Under the pieces are notes generated by a model, which was not told the DNA's origin, ran no database searches, and saw only the letters and a program-made list of their open reading frames with translations. A DNA stretch of 64,000 bases from Cenococcum geophilum 1.58 (Eukaryota; Ascomycota; Dothideomycetes; Gloniales; Gloniaceae). Location: NCBI GenBank assembly GCA_001692895.1, contig KV748222.1, forward strand, positions 1,208,683 to 1,272,682. The letters are read 5' to 3'. The position numbers were made by a program, and so were the translations under genes. This document shows, one piece after another, positions 56,340 to 64,000 of the stretch. Positions within the stretch are counted from its first letter, which is position 1, and each line of letters opens with the position of its first letter.

Positions 56340-59300
56340 GGTACTCTCCTACTTAGAGTTACTCCGCCTCTACCTTTTCTACTCTAGCTAACTAGTAAGC
56401 CTTTACTATAAGAAGTTATAAATCTAATAAAGGTATATTCGGACAAAGAGAAGAAGTTTAGAGGAGAACTATATAATATACTTGGAGTAAAACTATAGGT
56501 CTTTTATAACTATTGCAATAAGGTTAGAATTTAACGCCACTAGTACTATTACGCTTTCTCTATTATATTAAAGGGACGGGCGGCAATATTCTATTTCGAC
56601 TATATTATAGGTAAAAACTATAACTTTAATGCAATACTTTAGCTTACTAGAGCCCACTTTAAGACTAATAAGAATTGCTAACTTTATATATCCGAATAGT
56701 GAGAGACTATATTTTAGAGAGTTATTGCTTTTAACCTAATAAAGACTTATTTAGAGTGCCTTTAACTACTCTTTAATAAACTCTAGAAAATTTAATATAG
56801 CCTTACCAAAACTTACTAAAATGAGAATAGCCTAAGGGACTAGGTTATCTTAGCATGCTATAGTATTCCTAAGTACAAATTGGCGCTATATAAACCTATA
56901 GATACGTTTAAAGGAGTATATACTAAGCTACGCTCTACTATAGGTACTATAATACGAACATAAGAATCTCAACAGTTCTATACTAAAAACCCTACCTAAC
57001 TAAGTATTCCAGACTAATACAATTATAACTAGACTAATTAAATATATAGTGGCCGGAGTAGGGGATATAGAAGAGGGTATAATTAACGTCGACTATAAAG
57101 TAATTATAGAGGTCTTTGTAGAGGTTTATTTTAGAGCAACTATTAAAAAAAGTACTATGTTTATAAGAAGCTAAATTACTAGTTAACTAGGCACTCTCTT
57201 AATAAGCAAAAGGAAGCATATAATAAGTTTTAACAGAGTGTAAGAAACGTTAGAAATTATAAGGTTACTATAGCCTACTTCTAAAGCTTTCTAGTTTAAT
57301 ATAAGGGCGTAAAAGACCTTAAGGATAAAGTTAACGAGGCTAAATAGCTCCTTATAGATATAGAAATTAAGGACTACTCTCCTAACTAATACTTCACTAA
57401 GTATAGTAAGGTAAATGGCATATAAACCGTCGCTATCCTTAATAACCAATCTACGCTCTATTCTGTTATAAAGTTAGATATCTTTAATAAGCTAAAGGAA
57501 AGTTCCGCGTTCTCCTTTAACAATAAATACTCAGTAAATGTCTTCTATAGTATTATACTAGATACTAGAGCCGTAGGAGTATCTATAGTAAAAGAACCTT
57601 AAGTTTGAGCTCTTTAGCAGCTTAATAGCTCTATTTAGATTAACTAATTAACGGCAGGCCAATATATAATTCGTTTTAGAAAGGGCACTATAATCTCCCT
57701 CGGCACAATTAGGGTCTAAACCCCCTTAGGGTATATTACATTCCACGTTATTCCTACAAACACCCCGTTTCTATTCTATATCTAAGATATAGACAAATTA
57801 GGCGTTAAGCTCAATAACCTTAAGAATATACTTATTTAGAGAGATAACCGGGTGCCGTTATACGTAAGTAGGGTCACCCTTAGTTGCTCCTTTAACAGCC
57901 AGAAAGGAGCGTTACTTAAAGTTACTTAACTAAGCCAGAGCTACGTTAATTACACCATCGTTTTAGCCACCTATCCATTTACTAACTGCTTAGGGTTCTT
58001 TAGCAAGCAGGTTATAAGGTCAAGATTAAGGCGATTAAGCATCTTATAAAGTACTGCTACTAATGCCAAATAAACCAGAAGTCCCCTAGCCGATTTAAGT
58101 TCACCCTTAAAGATAACTATAACTTTAACTTCTATATTATTATTAACATTATATATCTTAGCAGCAAGCCAGTACTCTAAGTTATTAACTTCTTAACCTC
58201 CTTCTAAGCCGCACGTTTCCTAAAGAATATATCAGCTAGGAATACATAGGATACTCTTTAATTATACTAGATTAATATCTACCTAGAACCCCCTAATTAA
58301 GTTATTTATAACGCAGAAAGGAACTTCTTATCCGTAGAGTTTTGGTAATAAGTAAAGGCAATGGCAATTAAGGTTAAGGAAGTCCCTATTAAGGCATATA
58401 ATAGCATCGGAAAAGTAAAATAATATTACATGCTATTACACCAAGCGTATAAAATTATTTCTTTAGAACTAGAGGACGCTAGCAAAGAGCTTATCTTATA
58501 GATAGCTATTAAAGCTGTTAACAATTCCGCTAGTCCAGATAGGCTCATACCTATATTGCTAGTCTTTAGCGCCTACCCTTAAATAACTAATAATTCTCCA
58601 CTATCTCCCTCTATTATATAATAAGCTAAGGCTATTCGCAAAGCAATAAAGGAGGTACAATATCTCTACGCTACGCGCTAGGTTAATAACGCACTAGGAA
58701 TAAGAAACGGCCTAAACACCTTAATTATACTTAATCTACCACTCCAATCTAAGGTACGCGTATAGCGTAAAAAGGGAAAATGGCTAGGCCTATATAAACT
58801 TATTACAATTAATAGTTAAACTTATACTTTCCAGATGTCCTATAGACCTACTTAATTCCGTTTAATAGTTATTAAGCCTTACTATAGGAATAACAGTTCC
58901 GAGCCTTTACAGGATACCCTAGAGGATACCCTAGAGGATACCCTAGAGGAGAACTATAATCAATATACTCTAGAAGGAGACTATAATTCTAATACAATTA
59001 TAGCAGATATGCCGTAACTATAACGCGGTAGAGGTCGCCTAAAAAGATTACAAAATCGCTAACACCTTATTAATTTTAAAGAGCAATTTATTACCGCTAT
59101 TAAAAGTAGAGACGAGTTATTAATAGCCTTTATAATAGCTAAAAAGAAGGCTGACTTTAAGCTCGCAAAACAGCTCTAAAAGGAAGGCCGTATTATAACT
59201 TTAGAAGCTCCTTTCTAAGCATCTAATAAGCAGGAAATTGACGGTCTTATTATAAGAGGAGTCTTTAAGTTTAAGAACTATGACCCTACCAAGTTTAATA

Positions 59301-60720
59301 GAGTTCGCATATTTAGGTTAAGAATGGTTAACAAGATTAAAGGCAAAGCTACTAATACCCCATTTAAGAAGTTAAGGCTGGTTATTTAAGGTTATAACAA
59401 TAACGGCAAAGAAGTAATCCTTATGTAATCCCCTATAATTTAACGAGCTAGTTAGTAAGTTATTATTACGCTAGCTCCCTCCTTAATAAAGAATAGAATG
59501 GCGGTTTATCTATAAGATATTACTTAGGCCTACACCCAATTAGAGATACACCTTTAGCGCTTAATACTAGCATACCTTCTAGAGTAAATTCGCCACCAAT
59601 ATCCTAAGGATATAATTATAGTTATACTTAAGCCATTATATAGAATTATAGAGGTAGGAACTTATTAGTAGGCTACCTACAGCAAGCACTATAAGGAGAA
59701 GCTTTTAATAACTATTTCTATATTCGATCCCTGCTTCCTTATTATAACTACGGGAACTTTATTCGGAATTATCGGTATATAAACTAATAATACAATTATC
59801 TTGGGAGATAATTAATTCTTAGCTCTTAAAGAAGATAAGCTAGTAAAGGTAAATCTTATAGCAAAGCTAAAGGAAAGACTTAATATAATAATACTATTGC
59901 TCTTTAACGGATATATCCTTTCCCTAAATAAGGACTCCATTACTTTACGCCAGAAGGGTTAAAGTAAGAAGATTAACATTATTAACGTTAATTCCCTAAA
60001 GCAAGGATACGTAGAGTAACGCGCTTGTGGAGCTTATATTGCTTCTATCTGTCAGCCTAAGGCTTCCTTTAATCTCTCTATTGCCGCTTAATACTAAGAA
60101 CTAACTAAGGAGGACGTTCTTGCCCTAAATAAGCGCCTTTTTTAGTAAATAACCCATTTTAATCGGGGACTACTTTATATACCTATTAATCTTTCCGCTG
60201 CTAAGCTCTTTATATTTATTAACGGGTCGTTTATAAATAATAAAGATTTTAGCTCCTAGCTAGGATATAAGATTATTATCGCGAACAAATCTACTGGAGA
60301 GAATAACTTCACGATCTATAGTAATCTTATCTATTAGAGCTTAACTAAGAGCAAGCGCGTTACTTAGAGCGTTCTCGCATTAGAGATATATGGAATAGTT
60401 AGTAGAGTAAATATAGCAATTGCAATTAGAACTACCTTAAAGATAATTATAGATTAACTTAAACTTCCTACTATTCCTATAATCGTGTACACCAATTTAT
60501 ATTCCCTCTACGAGTATTTAGTTAAGCTTAGTACCACAAAGAAGAAGCGCCTTATAATTGATATTATAGCACTTCGGCAATCCTATAAGCATTAAGAACT
60601 CTTTAAGATCTAATAAATTAATAGCTAAGATAACATAGTAGATGTGATAATAAAGGCAAGCCTAAACAAGGCACTAGAGACGTTTGTAGACACAAATACT
60701 CTATATATGCGAGTTAAAGG
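56340..60720 (+). pseudogene. Copia element E gag (rest), protease, integrase, RT, RNase H relic
   Basis: Gag continues to about 57500. Protease at about 57545 ('ILDTRAVGVS' where D-T-G-A is expected, Gly changed). Integrase lies about 57700-58900. A GAT-ACC-CTA-GAG tandem repeat near 58911-58950 encodes three D-T-L-E units. RT starts near 59240 ('GVFKFKNYDPTKFNRVRIF', 'FKKLRLVI.GYNNNGKE'). RNase H ends the region ('YTNLYSLYEYLVKLSTTKKKRLIID', Asp changed to Asn). Numerous TAG/TAA codons. Same broad lineage as copia C but clearly a different copy. Confidence 0.82.
58911..58950 (+). repeat. 12-bp in-frame tandem repeat in copia pol, three copies
   Basis: GATACCCTAGAG repeated three times, encoding D-T-L-E repeats in the acidic spacer between integrase and RT. 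Confidence 0.85.
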
Positions 60721-60749
60721 TTAAGTTAAGAGGGAAACTTAGAGAAGTT

Positions 60750-60812
60750 AAGATCTTATAAAACTTTAACCGCCGGTTAAAGTTGTCTAATTGGTTAGAT
60801 TCTTGCTAAGAG
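60750..60812 (+). repeat. Shared hairpin motif, copy downstream of copia E pol
   Basis: CTTTAACCGCCGGTTAAAG hairpin followed by TTGTCTAATTGGTTAGATTC, close to the copies at 56006 (gypsy) and 16283. Confidence 0.85.
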
Positions 60813-60876
60813 CGCCGCACCTAGTCAATTCGGGTGGCGGTGTAGAGTTCTGCCGATGCTATTCATTAAGCTGGCT

Positions 60877-60944
60877 AATTAGGATTTTCCATGCCCGGCA
60901 TAGAAAAATCGCCATTAGCTCGCTTACTACTAGCGCCTTGGCGG
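60877..60944 (+). repeat. Second shared motif, copy in copia E 3' region
   Basis: AATTAGGATTTTCC, CCGG core and GCGCCTTGGCGG, as at 44737-44803, placed about 150 bp ahead of the 3' LTR. Confidence 0.8.
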
Positions 60945-61099
60945 CCACTCGTCTTCGCGTTATCCGCCAAATCCTGCCAACTGCCGTATTATCGCATATT
61001 GTCGCATATTATTTAGTATTGTTATACACTATCTGGTATTATTACATGCTGTCTGTTTGTATATATATAGATAGCAACTACAAAAAGAAGAGTTGCCAG

Positions 61100-61261
61100 T
61101 GTCGGGAATGAGGCAAGTTGCCGTCACGTGTCAACGTGGCCCTAGCGCGGTGAGGAACCCTAAGTTCCTTACCCCTTTCCTCATTCTTAACTAATAAGCA
61201 AGAATAATAATCATTATACTATCTACGAACCGTAGCTACGTAATATCCCCTTGTGTAACCA
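61100..61261 (+). repeat. Copia element E 3' LTR
   Basis: 162 bp, TGTCGGGAATG to TGTAACCA, partner of 49298-49459. It is followed by ATAAT, a probable RIP-altered copy of ATAAC. Confidence 0.85.
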
Positions 61262-63250
61262 ATAATAACTAAATATAAAAAAAGTAGAGGGGCTTAAGGG
61301 ATAATTAGAAATAGAAGTCCTTATAGAGATTTATAAAGAGGTCTATAATACTATTATAGTCTAATACCTTAAGAGCGGAGATATTAAAGTTATCCTAAAG
61401 AACTAATAGGTAAAGGAATAAGCTATAAGGGTAGGAGATAGGCTAGGAGAACGTATTAGTATAAAAGTACTTTATAAAGATTACCTAGTTAAAGTCCTAG
61501 TAGTTCCCTTTAGCCTTAGGGTAAAAAAGGGACGCTAGGCAAATAATATAGCAACTATATATAAAATAGTAAAATAAACGGAACGCCTTATACTAGGACT
61601 TAAGATTACCTAAATCTAATAGCTTTAATAGGAAAATATAAACTAAGTATATAATAAAAATAATAAGAGGATATAAAGGTCGCTAATGACTTACTAAGGA
61701 GTTGCTAGTTAAATATATAGCTCCCTTATTATTAGCATATATATACTAGAAATGTAAAAACTCCTTATCTAAAAAGGTATTATTATAAATGGCCTTATAT
61801 ATAACGTAAGGCTCTATAACTATAGACTCTACCTAAAATAATACTATTACTATATATAATAGGGATATACCTAATCTATATACGCAGTATAGGTGTGCTA
61901 TAGCTACTATATAGGCCCCTATAATATAAAATACTACTTAAATTAAGACTAAATAAAATATATAAACTGCTACTAAAGTATATATAAGGTGTAGGAGAAA
62001 GAAAACTATATTAAATATAGGAGATAGAAGGTAAGGGCTTAATAATTACGGGAATAACTGCACGCTAGGTTATATAAATAGAAATAATAGGTAATAAGCT
62101 AAGGGGACGTAGGTACCTTCCTAGCGTTTCCTACCTTTAATACTAGGGGGCTAGGCTAGCTATCTTAAGCGCTAATAGGCTAAAAGCGACGCTGCGTGAT
62201 ATTATTAGACTAAATAGGGATATAAGGGTTATAGGGGATATAAGGGAGAGAACGTCCTATAGGAAGACCCCTATAGATAGTAATAGTAAGCTTAAAACTA
62301 GAATAATTAAGAATTAGACTTAACGCGGTAAATATAATATTTATAGCTAACCTATAAAGAGTATATAGCTATTTAGTAAGAATAGGGGAAGAACCGGAGA
62401 AAATAATAGATTTAGATATAGAAGCGCTAGTAGGAATATAAGATATGGGAATAGAAAGCTTTATATAAAAAAAGTAGCGACTAGGGTACAGATATAAGAG
62501 ATAAAAGCTCTAAATATTCTAGAGAAAGTAGAAATAGAAGAAGTAAGAAATAAAAAAGAGATAAAGGACCCTTACTAGGGGTCCGCTACCTATTTATTAT
62601 ATAGTATAACTGCGGTAATGCAAACTACCGTCTTATAAGGCCCCTACTAGATAGTTTAGATCTAGAGAAATACTATATCCTTACTATATAAGAGCCGTAT
62701 TATAATACCTATATATAATTAATATACTACCCCTAAGGATTTTAGCTCCTATATAAACTAAAAGCAGCTATACACGTGTACTTTATAATTAGTAAGGCTA
62801 TTAGCCTATCCTTATAGTTATAGCAGGTAATTAACTTAGATATTATAGTAATAATAATCTAAATATATAGGGGACTGGTATAAATTATTAATATATATAA
62901 CCCTAGGGTTAAAGGGGTCTTATAAATAGTAAATATTATATTAGTAATAAGTTTACTAGAAACTAAAGATATAGAGTTTATTCTATTAGGAGATATAAAC
63001 TTCTACTACCCGCGGTAGGGGGGCATCTATATTACTGCTAAATAATAGGTAGAGTGCCTATTAAGAGCTATAGATATTTAGGGCCTTAAGTTAACTACCT
63101 CCTTAAAAGTAATTATATAGCAATAAGGTACCGCTAAAAGTATAATTAACCTTATATTTATAGACAAATGCCTATATTAAAGACTTAAAAGGTATAACCC
63201 TAAAGAAGAATAGGCACTCGCCTTAGACTATATCGGTAACAACGATATCC
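61262..63250 (+). mobile_element. LINE (Tad-like), second part: ORF1 continuation and endonuclease
   Basis: Continues the LINE interrupted at 49297. ORF1 reads 'ISIKVLYKDYLVKVLVVPFSL' and 'KKGRQANNIATIYKIVKQTERL', then a Cys-containing stretch near 61870-61940 that fits a zinc knuckle. The endonuclease begins near 62580 and shows 'FILLGDINFYYP' (G-D-x-N motif), 'GTAKSIINLIFIDKCLYQR' and 'ALALDYIGNN' (S-D-H expected, altered). It ends near 63240-63260, where reverse-strand gypsy sequence starts, so the RT is missing. Confidence 0.75.
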
Positions 63251-64000
63251 TTAGCTTATATCTATAATTTGCCTTAAATAGTAATATGCCTATTCCTTCT
63301 TAAGGTGTTATATTATATGCAAACTATATAACTGGTAATAGCGATACCTAATTATTCTGCGCGTGATTAATATAATATCTTAGATATTATTCTAGTGTCT
63401 AATTTAATTTTTCTATTTAACCGTCTGTCTGCGGATAATATGCGGTAAAAGTTACTACTCTAACTCCTTATTCCGCTAAGAATACCTCCTAAAATATTAC
63501 TATAAATTTTGGATCTCTATCTAATATAATCTTGCTTAATGCTCTATATTTTATAAACACTTCCTTAATATAGATTCTAGCGACATCTTCTGCTAATATT
63601 TCTTCTATGCATACTATAAAGTATCCCCACTTTATAAGCTTATCTACTATTATTAAGATTATGTTATAATCTTATCTGGTAATAGGGTCTCTTAACTTTA
63701 GTAACTTAATAATAAAGTCCTATAATATAACCTCCTATAATCTCTCTAGTATTTTAATAGGTTATAGCCCTCTATATAGCTTATACCTTATTAGTTTATT
63801 CCTTTAGTAATCTAAACACTCTTTAGTAACCTTTCTAGCTATCCTCTAGATTCCGTNAATAATATACTCCTCCTAAAGTCTTAATACTAAGCCAATAGCT
63901 CTATTATATCCTTAAGTTAGTCCCTTATAGAAATCCTCTATAAACTATTCTGCTATACTCTTTAGGATATACTTTACTTCTCAATTTTCGTATATATCCG
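63250..64000 (-). mobile_element. Ty3/gypsy integrase fragment, same family as element A, running off the right edge
   Basis: From about 63316 it aligns base for base with 34796-35480 (AACTATATAACTGGTAATAGCGATACC and onward). On the minus strand it encodes integrase. Its last part ('FAYNITP', 'FKANYRYKLR') extends about 60 bases further left than in element A. One N at 63857. The start is uncertain by about 20 bases. Confidence 0.78.

Larger units (their letters stand above)
49298..61261 (+). mobile_element. Ty1/copia element E (about 6.0 kb) interrupted by a gypsy element
   Basis: Two 162-bp LTRs (49298-49459 and 61100-61261) enclose gag about 49870-50366, the gypsy insertion 50372-56334, the rest of gag, then protease, integrase, RT and RNase H up to about 60720. 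Without the insertion the element would be close to 6.0 kb, normal for copia. The flanking 5-mers ATAAC (49293-49297) and ATAAT (61262-61266) differ by one C/T, consistent with a target duplication later hit by RIP. It lies within LINE ORF1. Confidence 0.85.

Noticed and set aside
60791..61111. 106-codon plus-strand open frame
   Set aside because: It spans the copia 3' non-coding region, a shared motif and the start of the LTR, so it is not a gene.
1..64000. tRNA, rRNA, CRISPR arrays, bacterial-type operons
   Set aside because: No cloverleaf-like pattern, no rRNA core motifs and no regularly spaced repeats were seen; the genome is eukaryotic.

Overview
This window looks like a chromosome segment of a filamentous ascomycete (Pezizomycotina). 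The intact genes carry short GT-AG introns (about 50-90 bp, one of 234 bp) with CTGAC/CTAAC-type branch sites. They belong to typical mould families: a C2H2 / fungal-specific-domain regulator, an allantoate-permease-like MFS carrier and a ferroportin-like carrier. The rest is dominated by transposon relics carrying the marks of repeat-induced point mutation (RIP). CA and TG dinucleotides are scarce, TA is in great excess, CG survives in places, and former Gln and Trp codons have become TAG/TAA while TGA is rare.

Layout. 1-1124: 3' part of a decayed ferroportin-like gene, running off the left edge. 1.3-2.46 kb: RIP-mutated DNA ending in a Ty3/gypsy fragment. 2.46-13.6 kb: an island of normal composition with a complete seven-exon C2H2 transcription factor (complement 3467-7029), a 4-kb GC-rich intergenic block with no convincing gene, a single-exon isochorismatase-GST fusion (complement 11044-12432) and a possible coding relic. 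13.6-45.5 kb: a continuous AT-rich block of nested retroelements and one DNA transposon. 45.5-48.5 kb: a small gene island with an intact four-exon MFS transporter and the 3' stump of an unidentified gene. 48.5-64 kb: a second transposon nest.

The most unusual element is a tyrosine-recombinase retrotransposon of Ngaro/PAT (DIRS-order) type at 19462-24468. Read on the minus strand it runs A repeat, zinc-knuckle Gag, RT/RNase H, tyrosine recombinase, then B, A and B repeats: the split-direct-repeat architecture. It sits inside a gypsy chromovirus, between RT and RNase H, and no integrase-type duplication is visible.

The right-hand nest can be read as a series of insertions. An unidentified host gene is cut at about 48.5 kb by a LINE. 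The LINE's ORF1 is cut by a Ty1/copia element with 162-bp LTRs (49298 and 61100). The copia gag is cut by a complete gypsy chromovirus with 217-bp LTRs (50372 and 56118) and a perfect 5-bp CTAGA target duplication. Every LTR difference I could align is a transition. In several elements the RT catalytic aspartates have become asparagines, as RIP predicts. A hAT transposon (31554-34795) with good terminal inverted repeats lies between two unrelated element fragments.

The host genes show no common pathway. The picture is of a few ordinary genes bordering or embedded in a large RIP-inactivated heterochromatin-like domain. No tRNA, rRNA or CRISPR-like structure was recognised. All assignments come from reading translations and repeats by eye.
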